A DNA stretch of 17,894 nucleotides from Paludibacteraceae bacterium (GTDB lineage Bacteria; Bacteroidota; Bacteroidia; Bacteroidales; Paludibacteraceae): positions 1 to 17,894 of the forward strand of contig JAFPLG010000083.1 in NCBI GenBank assembly GCA_017402895.1, given 5' to 3'. Made by a program: the position numbers and the translations under genes. The notes under the pieces are model-generated. The model was not told the origin of the DNA, did not search any database, and saw only the letters and a program-made list of their open reading frames with translations. Positions 1-7,552 of the stretch are shown here, in pieces (the first letter of the stretch is position 1; the number at the start of each line of letters is the position of its first letter).

Positions 1-357
1 GTGTATGATAAATCCGATCCTCCTTGCTGGGATTTTCCGATGGGCATCCAGTTGGAACAGTTCAACGAGAAGCTGAAGGTTGAAGCCTCTCTCCGAGCAG
101 ATCGTGCTCACTATGACCAGAAGGCACAACTGTGGCGGCTGTGGGGACATGTCCGCGCAATGAATAGCCAGGGTGATAAGTTCTATACCGAAGAATTGTA
201 TTGGGATCGAGAAGGCGAACGCATTTATTCCGATTCGGCGATGGCTATCCGTCAAAAAGAAACGATTCTGCGAGGTTTAGGTTTTGAATCGAACCAAGCA
301 ATGACAAAGTATACTATTCGTCAAACGAATGGTGTTATACCTTTCAAGGACAATTAA
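1..357 (+). CDS. lptC: LPS export protein LptC, C-terminal part (5' end outside the window)
   Basis: This is the C-terminal 118 residues of an LptC-like protein, which in the Lpt bridge passes lipopolysaccharide from the inner-membrane LptBFG transporter toward periplasmic LptA. The frame is open from base 1, so the first codon seen is not a real start and the N-terminal membrane anchor lies upstream. Visible family features are the aromatic-rich WDFPMGI stretch at residues 10-16, LEQF at 18-21, and an OstA/LptA-like beta region (roughly 25-85) with the alternating pattern of VEASLRADRAHYD, the LWRLWGHV segment and LYWDREGERIYSD. GFESNQ near residue 95 is typical of Bacteroidetes LptC tails. 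The TAA stop is 2 nt before fabG, so the two are likely cotranscribed. The assignment rests on recalled family pattern; the missing N-terminus prevents a length check. Confidence 0.85.
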   Translation: MYDKSDPPCWDFPMGIQLEQFNEKLKVEASLRADRAHYDQKAQLWRLWGHVRAMNSQGDKFYTEELYWDREGERIYSDSAMAIRQKETILRGLGFESNQAMTKYTIRQTNGVIPFKDN

Positions 358-359
358 AA

Positions 360-1106
360 ATGGAAAAATTATTACAAGGTCGGGTAGCGCTTATTACCGG
401 TGCAGCCCGTGGCATTGGACGTGAGATTGCTTTGAAGTTTGCGTCTGAAGGATGTGATATCGTCTTTACGGATGTAGTTGTCAACGAGCAGGCAGAAGCC
501 ACACGCGACGAGATCGCTGCACTGGGTGTGCAGGTACGTGCTATAGCCAGTGATGCCTCGTCGTTCGAGGCTGCACATGAGGTAGTTGAACAAGTAGTCA
601 AGGAGTTTGGCCATCTGGACATACTGGTCAATAATGCCGGCATCACCCGTGATACACTCCTGATGCGTATGACGGAAGAGCAGTGGGACTTAGTCCTGAA
701 AGTTAACCTCAAGTCGGCCTTCAATTTTACCCATGCCGTAACGCCTCAGATGATGCGTCAGCGAAGCGGTTCGATTATCTCGCTCAGTTCTGTAGTGGGA
801 ATCAATGGTAATGCCGGACAAGCCAATTATGCCGCCTCCAAGGCTGGTATTATTGCTTTGACCAAGACGGTGGCCAAGGAACTGGGCGCTCGCGGTGTGC
901 GTGCCAATGCTATAGCTCCAGGATTTATTCTTACGGAAATGACCAAGGCACTGAGTGAAGAAACGCTCAAGCAATTCGTACAATTAGTGCCGATGCGTCG
1001 TGGAGGTGACCCCGAAGAAGTAGCTAAGGTCGCATTGTTCTTAGCAAGCGACCTTAGCAGTTATGTCTCCGGACAAGTCATTCAAGTGAATGGCGCCATG
1101 GCGTAA
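360..1106 (+). CDS. fabG: 3-oxoacyl-[acyl-carrier-protein] reductase FabG
   Basis: A 248-residue classical short-chain dehydrogenase of the length usual for FabG, which reduces 3-oxoacyl-ACP with NADPH in cytosolic fatty-acid elongation. The cofactor loop TGAARGIG is at residues 13-20 and NNAG at 91-94. The catalytic tetrad is N116, S144, Y157 and K161, with the S-Y and Y-K spacings of 13 and 4 expected. The QANYAASKAG block and the VPMRRGGDPEEVA segment are close to bona fide FabG rather than generic SDRs. The usual C-terminal glycine pair reads NGAMA here, a minor departure. The ATG at 360 is preceded by AAGGA (346-350), a moderate ribosome binding site lying inside the end of lptC. Its TAA directly touches the stop of the convergent aspA. 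Pairing with lptC couples a lipid-synthesis enzyme to LPS export. A different SDR substrate cannot be excluded. Confidence 0.9.
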   Translation: MEKLLQGRVALITGAARGIGREIALKFASEGCDIVFTDVVVNEQAEATRDEIAALGVQVRAIASDASSFEAAHEVVEQVVKEFGHLDILVNNAGITRDTLLMRMTEEQWDLVLKVNLKSAFNFTHAVTPQMMRQRSGSIISLSSVVGINGNAGQANYAASKAGIIALTKTVAKELGARGVRANAIAPGFILTEMTKALSEETLKQFVQLVPMRRGGDPEEVAKVALFLASDLSSYVSGQVIQVNGAMA

Positions 1107-1118
1107 TTAATGCGCCGT
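1098..1118. terminator. Inverted repeat across the fabG/aspA stop-stop junction, possible bidirectional attenuator
   Basis: Bases 1098-1105 (ATGGCGTA) can pair with 1111-1118 (TGCGCCGT) around a 5-nt loop, giving an 8-bp stem with two G-U pairs. It contains both stop codons. There is no clear T-tract on either side, so this is not a standard intrinsic terminator. It is the only stem I see where two convergent transcripts must end or collide. Confidence 0.25.
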
Positions 1119-2504
1119 CAGCATGTTCTTAGGATCCAGGATCTGGTCGAGTTTCTCCTGAGAGAGCAGACCGTGTTCCAATACTAAATCATAAACGCCT
1201 CTACCTGTTTCCAAAGCTTCTTTGGCAATCTTGGTGGAGGCTTTATAGCCTATATAGGGGTTGAGGGCCGTAACGATACCGATGGAGTTCTTTACCACCT
1301 GTTCGTTGTGCTCACGATTGACGGTGATGCCCTCGATGCATTTCTCGCGCAGGATGTGCATCACGTTGCGAAGCCATGTGATCGACTCAAAGATACACTC
1401 CGTAATAATAGGTTCCATCACGTTCAATTGCAACTGACCGGCCTCGGCAGCAAAGCATACGGCTGTGTCGTTACCGATTACTTTGAAGCAAACCTGGTTG
1501 GTTACCTCGGGAATGATAGGATTGACCTTGCCCGGCATAATAGAGCTACCTGGTGCCATAGGTGGAAGATTGATTTCGCCCAGTCCACAACGCGGACCAC
1601 TAGCCATGAGACGCAGATCGTTGCAGGTCTTGCTCAATTTGACAGCCAGTCGCTTCAGGGCTGCTGAATAGCTGACATATGCGCCGGTATCAGGAGTAGC
1701 TTCTACCAGGTCCTCTGCCAGCAGGAATGGTTCGCCAGTCAGTTCGCACAGTTTCTTGGTACATAGTTCGGCATAACCAGCCGTAGCGTTCAGCCCCGTT
1801 CCAATAGCCGTTCCGCCCATGTTGATTTCGTAGAGCAGGTTGATATTACGCTCCAGGTTCTTAATTTCCTCTTGCAGGTTGTCGGCAAAGGCATGGAACT
1901 CTTGACCGCTGGTCATAGGTACGGCATCTTGGAGTTGGGTGCGACCCATCTTAATGCACTCGTTGAACTCGTCGCCTTTCTTGTTCAGGGCGTCGATGAG
2001 CAAAGTGAGTGCCTCGACCAGTCCGCGATTCATGCGGATGAAGGCATAGCGGAATGCGCTGGGGTAGGCATCGTTTGTCGATTGGGCACAGTTCACATGA
2101 TCGTTGGGTGAACAGAATTGATAGTCTCCGCGTTCGTGTCCCATGATTTCCAGTGCGCGGTTGGCAATTACCTCATTGGCATTCATGTTGACGGTTGTCC
2201 CTGCACCGCCCTGTACCATATCGGTAGGGAACTGGTCGTGCATCTTACCCTCTGTGATCTCTCGGCAGGCTTGAGCGATAGCCGCATAAATCTCATCGTT
2301 GATGACCCCAAGCTCGTGGTTGGCCTCAACGGCAGCCCACTTGATATAGGCCATAGCAATGATGTACTCCGGAAAGTCGGACATACGGAGGTTAGAAATC
2401 TTGTAGTTGTTAATACCGCGTTGCGTCTGCACACCATAGTATGCATCAGCCGGTACCTGAAGAGCGCCTAAAAGGTCAGACTCTGTGCGAAATTTTGTGT
2501 TCAT
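1107..2504 (-). CDS. aspA: Aspartate ammonia-lyase (aspartase)
   Basis: A 465-residue member of the fumarase/aspartase superfamily that converts L-aspartate to fumarate and ammonia in the cytosol. In anaerobic Bacteroidales this feeds fumarate into reductive succinate formation. The superfamily signature GSSIMPGKVNP is at residues 319-329; S320 corresponds to the catalytic serine on the mobile loop. The flanking IIPEVTNQVCF text is aspartase-like, where fumarases have a different sequence. Other conserved blocks are GGAGTTVNMNANEVIANRA (from residue 99), QSTND (141-145) and GRTQLQDAVP (187-196). I chose the ATG at 2504, because an upstream extension in the same frame would run into the end of ftsY and carries no family-like sequence. 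It follows ftsY by 23 nt, has no Shine-Dalgarno match, and is the last gene of the minus-strand run. Confidence 0.94.
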   Translation of the reverse strand: MNTKFRTESDLLGALQVPADAYYGVQTQRGINNYKISNLRMSDFPEYIIAMAYIKWAAVEANHELGVINDEIYAAIAQACREITEGKMHDQFPTDMVQGGAGTTVNMNANEVIANRALEIMGHERGDYQFCSPNDHVNCAQSTNDAYPSAFRYAFIRMNRGLVEALTLLIDALNKKGDEFNECIKMGRTQLQDAVPMTSGQEFHAFADNLQEEIKNLERNINLLYEINMGGTAIGTGLNATAGYAELCTKKLCELTGEPFLLAEDLVEATPDTGAYVSYSAALKRLAVKLSKTCNDLRLMASGPRCGLGEINLPPMAPGSSIMPGKVNPIIPEVTNQVCFKVIGNDTAVCFAAEAGQLQLNVMEPIITECIFESITWLRNVMHILREKCIEGITVNREHNEQVVKNSIGIVTALNPYIGYKASTKIAKEALETGRGVYDLVLEHGLLSQEKLDQILDPKNMLTAH

Positions 2505-2527
2505 AACAGTATGATTAATTGTTAGTT

Positions 2528-3490
2528 TTATTGAGTTACATTTCCAAGCAATGACTTGACAAACTCCACGCGATTGAAGCATTGTAGGTCAGTCATTTGT
2601 TCTCCCAGCCCAATATAGCGAACGGGTATCTTGAATTGGTCGCTGATACCGATGACGACGCCTCCCTTGGCTGTGCCGTCCAGTTTGGTGATGGCGAGTG
2701 ACGATACTTGGGTGGCTGCCGTGAACTGGCGAGCCTGCTCAAAGGCATTCTGGCCTGTACTGCCATCCAATACGAGCATGACGTCGTGCGGTGCGTCGGG
2801 CACTACTTTCTGCATAACGTTCTTGATCTTCGTGAGTTCGTTCATCAGATTGATTTTGTTGTGCAGTCTTCCGGCAGTGTCGATGAGTACGACATCCGCA
2901 TCGTTGGCTTTGGCCGACTGGAGTGTGTCGAAGGCAACAGAGGCAGGATCGGATCCCTGCTGTTGCTTGATAACGGGTACACCAACGCGCTCGCCCCAGA
3001 TACACAACTGCTCTACGGCAGCGGCGCGGAAGGTGTCGGCCGCACCAAGATAGACTTTCTTGCCGGCCTGTTTGTACTGGTAGGCTAGTTTGCCGATCGT
3101 TGTCGTTTTGCCCACGCCATTGACACCTACTACCATGACCACGTAAGGCTTTGCAGGTAGTGGAGCCGAGAAATCGAGAATGTCGGTGGTGTTATTCTCC
3201 TGAAGCAAATCGGCAATCTCTTCGGTTAGGATTGCATTCAGTTCGCTGGTATTCAGGTATTTATCTCTTTTGACGCGCTCCTGGATGCGCTCAATGATGC
3301 GCAGAGTCGTTTCTACGCCTACATCCGATGTAATGAGTGCCTCTTCCAAATTGTCGAGCACATCATCGTCTACGGTGGACTTGCCGGCAACAGCACGGCT
3401 TATCTTGCTGAGGACCGACTCTTTGGACTTCTCCAGTCCACGATCGAGTGTCTCTTTCTTCTCTCTGTTGAATAGTCCGAAAAATGCCAT
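2528..3490 (-). CDS. ftsY: Signal recognition particle receptor FtsY
   Basis: A 320-residue SRP-type GTPase and membrane receptor for ribosome-nascent-chain complexes delivered by Ffh, handing them to SecYEG. The N domain (about 15-100) is a helical bundle including the ALITSDVGVE segment (51-60). The G domain carries the P-loop GVNGVGKTT (122-130), DTFRAAAVEQL (152-162), DTAGR (204-208), TKLDG (268-272) and the closing GLGE with D301/L302. GVNGVGKTT and DTFRAAA match FtsY better than Ffh, and no M domain is present. The protein lacks the long acidic A domain of E. coli FtsY, as is common outside Gammaproteobacteria; a short amphipathic MAFFGLFNREKK start probably mediates membrane contact. 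It is normally essential. The 33-nt spacer upstream contains a 7-bp-period repeat, and no consensus promoter is visible there. Confidence 0.96.
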   Translation of the reverse strand: MAFFGLFNREKKETLDRGLEKSKESVLSKISRAVAGKSTVDDDVLDNLEEALITSDVGVETTLRIIERIQERVKRDKYLNTSELNAILTEEIADLLQENNTTDILDFSAPLPAKPYVVMVVGVNGVGKTTTIGKLAYQYKQAGKKVYLGAADTFRAAAVEQLCIWGERVGVPVIKQQQGSDPASVAFDTLQSAKANDADVVLIDTAGRLHNKINLMNELTKIKNVMQKVVPDAPHDVMLVLDGSTGQNAFEQARQFTAATQVSSLAITKLDGTAKGGVVIGISDQFKIPVRYIGLGEQMTDLQCFNRVEFVKSLLGNVTQ

Positions 3491-3492
3491 AA

Positions 3493-3519
3493 CATTTACA
3501 ATTTTGTCATTTACAATTT
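3493..3519. repeat. Short tandem-like repeat in the add-ftsY spacer
   Basis: The 12-mer CATTTACAATTT occurs exactly at 3493-3504 and 3508-3519. On the coding (minus) strand it reads as GTAAATT, GTAAATG, an 8-nt variant ACAAAATT, then GTAAATG, i.e. a 7-bp period with one extra base. It ends 2 nt before the ftsY start codon and fills most of the 33-nt spacer. Confidence 0.75.
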
Positions 3520-3523
3520 ACCA

Positions 3524-4537
3524 TTAATATAGTATCGTAGAGGGATAATATTTCTGTACGGTGGCGCGCAGTTCTTGCTTAAGTGGTTCGGGCGCAAAAC
3601 TGGCGTTGACCGAATTCAGTAGCATATGACCAATCTCGAACTCATGGAGTTGGAAGGTCTCGATGAGGTGGTGCCACTCCTGTTGCAGGTCGGTGTTGCT
3701 AACGGTCATATCATCGGTGTTGACGCACACTTTCACGCCGGCGTCAAGCAGTTGGCGAAGCGGATAGTCAGCGTACGAGCGGTAGATGCCCGTGTCGATG
3801 TTGCTGGTTGGGCACAACTCGAGGGTGATGTCTCGTGCGATGAGTTCGTCGATGACACGCTTGTCCTCCAGTCCTCGCACGCCATGACCGATACGCACTG
3901 CCCCGGCATGGATAGCTTCCCATACGCTATCTGCACCGGCAGCTTCACCCGCGTGTATAATAATAGGTATATGGTTGTCGCGTGCTACGGCAAAGGCGTA
4001 TTCAAAGTCGTAGGTTGGGAATAGTCCTTCCGCCCCGGCCAGATCGACGGCCACAACACCTTTGTTGAGATATTCTTTGGCCACCTGAATGGTCTCCAGG
4101 TTGGCATCATGGGTGGCGGGGTCATTACCGCGCATCATGCTGACGATGAGTCCGCATGGAATAGGAGAACGACGTATGCCCTGGAGCACGGCTTCTACAG
4201 CCTGACGCTGAGTGAGTCCTTTCTCGCAAGACTTCTGTGGAGCAAAGCGTATCTCGGCATAGATAAGTCCCTGCTCATGTAGTTCGCACAGCAGGTCGTA
4301 TGTGCATATGTCGAGGGCTTCGCGGGTGTGGAGCAGCGAGCAGGCCAAGTCGAACCGAGCCAAGTAGTCGTTCAGGTCCTTACAGTCTTCGGTAAGCGAC
4401 ATCATAGCATGGAGCTCTTCGTCGCTCTGAGGAATACTGACGCCTTGCATCTCAGCCAGTTTGCGCGCTGTATGGAGTGGCATTGAACCGTCGAGGTGCA
4501 AATGCAAATCAATCAATGCTAGTTGTTTCGTGTTCAT
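3524..4537 (-). CDS. add: Adenosine deaminase
   Basis: A 337-residue metal-dependent amidohydrolase that hydrolyses adenosine (or deoxyadenosine) to inosine in purine salvage. The zinc ligands of the family are all in place: HLH at H12 and H14 (followed by LDGS), H195 in HAGE (195-198) and D275 in NTDD (273-276). E198, H218 in GHG and D276 fit the catalytic acid/base residues, with spacings close to those of characterised adenosine deaminases. The usual HLDGA/HLDGT position has serine. The length is typical. Related enzymes acting on adenine or aminodeoxyfutalosine share these residues, so the exact substrate is inferred from overall similarity. Its ATG at 4537 lies 6 nt after serB, indicating cotranscription, while the gap to ftsY downstream is 33 nt. 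Confidence 0.88.
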   Translation of the reverse strand: MNTKQLALIDLHLHLDGSMPLHTARKLAEMQGVSIPQSDEELHAMMSLTEDCKDLNDYLARFDLACSLLHTREALDICTYDLLCELHEQGLIYAEIRFAPQKSCEKGLTQRQAVEAVLQGIRRSPIPCGLIVSMMRGNDPATHDANLETIQVAKEYLNKGVVAVDLAGAEGLFPTYDFEYAFAVARDNHIPIIIHAGEAAGADSVWEAIHAGAVRIGHGVRGLEDKRVIDELIARDITLELCPTSNIDTGIYRSYADYPLRQLLDAGVKVCVNTDDMTVSNTDLQQEWHHLIETFQLHEFEIGHMLLNSVNASFAPEPLKQELRATVQKYYPSTILY

Positions 4538-4543
4538 AGTATG

Positions 4544-5758
4544 TTATTTAAGGAATGAGTCTTTGAAACCGAGGAAATAGAGGATGCCGTCCAATCCTAC
4601 GGTAGAGATAGATTGTCGTGCGCTTGCCTGCACTTTAGGCTTGGCATGGAAGGCGATACCCAGCCCGGCTTTGCCGAGCATGTTCAGATCATTGGCACCA
4701 TCGCCTACGGCTATCACTTGTGCCAGGTCGATATGCTCTACCTGCGCGATGAGTTCCAACAGTTCGGCTTTGCGCTTGGCGTCCACTACGTCACCTATAT
4801 AGCGGCCAGTGAACTTACCATCCTGTTCCTCCAGTTCGTTGGCATAGACATAATCTACACCGAAACGCTGTTGCAGGTACTTACCCACGAACGTGAAACC
4901 TCCGGAGAGGATGGCTATCTTGAAGCCACAACGCTTGAGGATACTGAATAGTCGGTCGGCACCCTCGGTGATAGGCAGATGGTCGATAATATCCTGTTTG
5001 GCACTGACATCCAATCCCTTGAGGAGTGCGCAACGACGCGTAAAACTTTCTTTGAAATCTATCTCACCACGCATAGCCGACAGGGTGATGGCACGTACTT
5101 CTTCTCCTACGCCGGCACGCTCTGCCAGTTCGTCAATCACTTCGGTCTGGATAAACGTGGAGTCCATATCCACGCAGATGAGGCGGCGGTTGCGACGGAA
5201 CATGTCGTCTCGCTGGAACGAGATATCGATACCTTCTTCGTGTGACACCTCCATCAATTCGCGTTGGAGTGCTTCGCGGTCGGGCAGGTTGCCACGTAGT
5301 GAGAATTCGATACAGGAATGACGTTTCTCGACGGGCATCTCTACGCTGGGACGTTCGCTGAGTCGCAGAATATTGTCGATATTCAGTTGACGCCCTGCAA
5401 ATAGTGCGGTGACGCGTGCAATATGGCGCGCATTGATCTCACGAGCCAAGAGTGTGACGACATAGCGATCCTGCTCTTGACGTCCTACCCATGCCGCATA
5501 TTCCTCCTCAGAAAGCGGTGTGAAGCGAACAATCATCTCCAAACGCGAACAGCAGAACAGCACCTCCTTGATCATATCGCCACTGGTGGACGGATCATCG
5601 ATTCGGATGAGGATACTGAGGTTTAACTGGTGGTGCAGATTGGACTGTCCCATGTCTTGTACGAACGCATCATACTTGCCCAGCACTTCTGTGATGGCGG
5701 CTGTTACACCCGGTTTGTCGAAACCGATAATGTTAATCAATATAAATTCACGTTTCAT
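4544..5758 (-). CDS. serB: Phosphoserine phosphatase SerB with N-terminal ACT domains
   Basis: A 404-residue HAD-superfamily phosphatase for the last step of serine synthesis, phosphoserine to serine. HAD motif I is DMDST at residues 207-211, with D207 the predicted nucleophile and D209 the acid. Motif II is SGGF (285-288), followed by a basic KRK stretch (328-330), and motif IV is GDGANDL (362-368). Two ACT-like regions precede it: about 6-53, starting ILINIIGFDKPG, and about 97-165, starting DRYVVTLLARE. These could bind an amino acid for feedback control, as in other long SerB proteins. I chose the ATG at 5758: the upstream in-frame extension would overlap the sugar transferase and adds no ACT sequence. 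The start is only 1 nt after the sugar-transferase stop, physically joining this housekeeping gene to the polysaccharide genes. Confidence 0.93.
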   Translation of the reverse strand: MKREFILINIIGFDKPGVTAAITEVLGKYDAFVQDMGQSNLHHQLNLSILIRIDDPSTSGDMIKEVLFCCSRLEMIVRFTPLSEEEYAAWVGRQEQDRYVVTLLAREINARHIARVTALFAGRQLNIDNILRLSERPSVEMPVEKRHSCIEFSLRGNLPDREALQRELMEVSHEEGIDISFQRDDMFRRNRRLICVDMDSTFIQTEVIDELAERAGVGEEVRAITLSAMRGEIDFKESFTRRCALLKGLDVSAKQDIIDHLPITEGADRLFSILKRCGFKIAILSGGFTFVGKYLQQRFGVDYVYANELEEQDGKFTGRYIGDVVDAKRKAELLELIAQVEHIDLAQVIAVGDGANDLNMLGKAGLGIAFHAKPKVQASARQSISTVGLDGILYFLGFKDSFLK

Positions 5759-5759
5759 A

Positions 5760-6347
5760 TCAACGTATGATTTTAGCAAATGTTTTTGCAATGATTCTAA
5801 CATATTCTCCCAATGTCGGATGGTTGATATAGCGCATGTTGAGCGCTATTTTTGCCGGCATGATTTCTTCAATATATGTCTTATCAGGATCAGAGGATTG
5901 TGCCAAAAGGCGGTTTTCGTCGATATATTTGATAGAGGCATAATCCGTTATACCCGGTCGAACGGAGAGTACGCGTCGTTGTTCCTCGGTATATAGATCC
6001 ACGTATCGGCGCACTTCCGGTCGGGGACCCACCAACGACATATCTCCAATCAGTACGTTCCATAGTTGTGGCAGTTCGTCCAGTTTGTAGCGACGGATGT
6101 AGTAACCTGCGCGTGTTACACGCGGGTCACGATCTCCTATTGTTATCAGGCTCTGTTTGTCTGCACCCACACGCATTGAGCGGAATTTCAGCAGTCCAAA
6201 GTCGCGTCCTTCTTTGCCGACGCGTTGTTGTCGATAGAATATCGGTCCGGGATCGTCCAACACGATCCACAACGCTACAAGCATAAATAGCGGACTAAGA
6301 AGCAATAATCCGATGAAACTGAATACTATGTCGCAAAATCGGGTCAT
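5760..6347 (-). CDS. Small polyprenyl-phosphate sugar-1-phosphate transferase (initiating enzyme)
   Basis: A 195-residue bacterial sugar transferase (PF02397 type) of the short monotopic kind. It would transfer a sugar 1-phosphate from a nucleotide sugar to undecaprenyl phosphate and so start the repeat unit on the cytoplasmic face. An N-terminal hydrophobic hairpin (about 8-30) contains SPLF and ends before DDPGPIFYRQ. The core has RVGKEG (42-47), KFRSM (54-58), the catalytic D90-E91 pair in KLDELPQLWNVL, GDMSLVGPRPE (101-111) and RPGITD (130-135). The size resembles PglC, without the extra N-terminal membrane domain of WbaP/WcaJ. The start overlaps the aminotransferase stop by 4 nt (ATGA), suggesting translational coupling. 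The usual partner of PglC-like enzymes is a UDP-amino sugar, which fits the neighbour, but the sugar is not determined by sequence. Confidence 0.92.
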   Translation of the reverse strand: MTRFCDIVFSFIGLLLLSPLFMLVALWIVLDDPGPIFYRQQRVGKEGRDFGLLKFRSMRVGADKQSLITIGDRDPRVTRAGYYIRRYKLDELPQLWNVLIGDMSLVGPRPEVRRYVDLYTEEQRRVLSVRPGITDYASIKYIDENRLLAQSSDPDKTYIEEIMPAKIALNMRYINHPTLGEYVRIIAKTFAKIIR

Positions 6348-7552
6348 CTATGGGTCAGAATGTCGGTATATTGCTCTATGATATAATCCACTTCCTCGTC
6401 CGTGAGACGGGTATGGAGCGGAAGGGTTATCTCGTTTTTGAAATGCGCGTAGGCATTCGGAAAATCCTGGATATCGAATCCCATGACTCTGTAGGCCGTC
6501 ATCATCGGCAGGGGTTTGTAGTGGACATTGGTGGCGATACCACGTTCAGCCATCTGGACAATGAACGATTGTCGCTCTTCCAGGGTTGCGTCAGGTATAC
6601 GCGTGAGATAGAGGTGGCCTGAAGAGATGTGCTCGTCGGTATAATGCGGCAGCACTTCGACGCATAGGGGTTTGAGAGCTGCATTGTATTTCTCTATTAT
6701 CTCGTGACGACGAGCCAGCAGGGCAGGGTAGCGTTTCATTTGCACCAGTCCGAGTGCTGCCATGATGTACGTCATGTTGCATTTGTACCACGGACCGACG
6801 ATATCGTATTCCCAGGCACCGAGTTGGGTCTTGGCCAATGCATCTTTCGACTGGCCGTGCAAGGAATATAACTGGACTTGATGGTAAAGTGCTTCGTTGT
6901 CGATACCCGGTATGGTGCGCCATGTGAGGGCACCGCCTTCGGCCGTAGTGAAGTTCTTGACTGCATGGAAGCTAAAAGACGTGAAGTCGGCCATCGAACC
7001 GACCATATGGTTATGCCACGAGGCACCGAAGGCATGTGCAGCGTCGGCACAAACGGCTATACGGCCAATAGCTCGTTGCAGGTCTGTAGCCGGACGGTAG
7101 AGCGCACGTTTGCGTTCTACCAGTTCAAAGATACGCTTGTAGTCGCAAGGTATACCGGCCAGGTCCACGGGTATAATGGCTTTTGTGTGCTCGTTGATAG
7201 CCGCTTCTGCTGCCTCGTAATCCATCTCCAGCGAGTGAGGCTGACAGTCGATAAACACGATCTTGGCACCTATATGAGCGATGACCGAAGCCGATGCGGT
7301 GTAGGTGTAAGCCGGAACGATCACTTCATCATCCTTGCCGATACCCAGTAGACGCAATGCCATTTCCAAACAGGCCGTAGCTGAGTTGAGACATACGGCA
7401 CGCGGTGCATCAACATACGCGGCTATCTGGCGCTCCAGTTCTTTGGTGCGCGGACCGGTCGTGATCCAACCGGAGAGTATCGCTTCACGTACTTCTTGCA
7501 CTTCCGCTTCGGTCATATCAGGCGGAGAGAAGGGTATGTTAAATCGTTTCAT
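6344..7552 (-). CDS. DegT/DnrJ/EryC1/StrS-family sugar aminotransferase
   Basis: A 402-residue PLP-dependent aminotransferase that converts a keto group of a nucleotide sugar to an amine, usually with glutamate as donor. Family landmarks are SGWITTGP (27-34), the cofactor-phosphate region NSATA (56-60), PAYTYTASAS (80-89), D170 in CADAAHAFG, and K199 in SFHAVKNFT, the predicted Schiff-base lysine. The common GEGG after the lysine is AEGG here. The protein carries an insert around 142-167 seen in a subfamily I associate with small sugar transferases in Bacteroidetes and Firmicutes. Its start overlaps the upstream glycosyltransferase by 14 nt and its stop overlaps the sugar transferase by 4 nt. 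Neither the dehydratase that would create its keto-sugar substrate nor an acetyltransferase is encoded nearby, so the exact product sugar is open. Confidence 0.92.
   Translation of the reverse strand: MKRFNIPFSPPDMTEAEVQEVREAILSGWITTGPRTKELERQIAAYVDAPRAVCLNSATACLEMALRLLGIGKDDEVIVPAYTYTASASVIAHIGAKIVFIDCQPHSLEMDYEAAEAAINEHTKAIIPVDLAGIPCDYKRIFELVERKRALYRPATDLQRAIGRIAVCADAAHAFGASWHNHMVGSMADFTSFSFHAVKNFTTAEGGALTWRTIPGIDNEALYHQVQLYSLHGQSKDALAKTQLGAWEYDIVGPWYKCNMTYIMAALGLVQMKRYPALLARRHEIIEKYNAALKPLCVEVLPHYTDEHISSGHLYLTRIPDATLEERQSFIVQMAERGIATNVHYKPLPMMTAYRVMGFDIQDFPNAYAHFKNEITLPLHTRLTDEEVDYIIEQYTDILTHR

Noticed and set aside
1..3. GTG at the first base as an lptC start.
   Set aside because: The frame is open at the window edge and the N-terminal anchor of LptC is missing, so this is an internal valine codon.
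360..1106. Minus-strand open frames opposite fabG (such as 344-724 and 690-983).
   Set aside because: They have no recognisable domains and sit fully inside a gene with an intact catalytic tetrad.
2505..2582. N-terminal extension of aspA by 26 codons to an ATG at 2582.
   Set aside because: It would overlap the end of ftsY and has no aspartase similarity; the ATG at 2504 gives the normal N-terminus.
5759..5803. N-terminal extension of serB by 15 codons.
   Set aside because: It lies inside the sugar-transferase gene, and the ACT domain begins right after the ATG at 5758.
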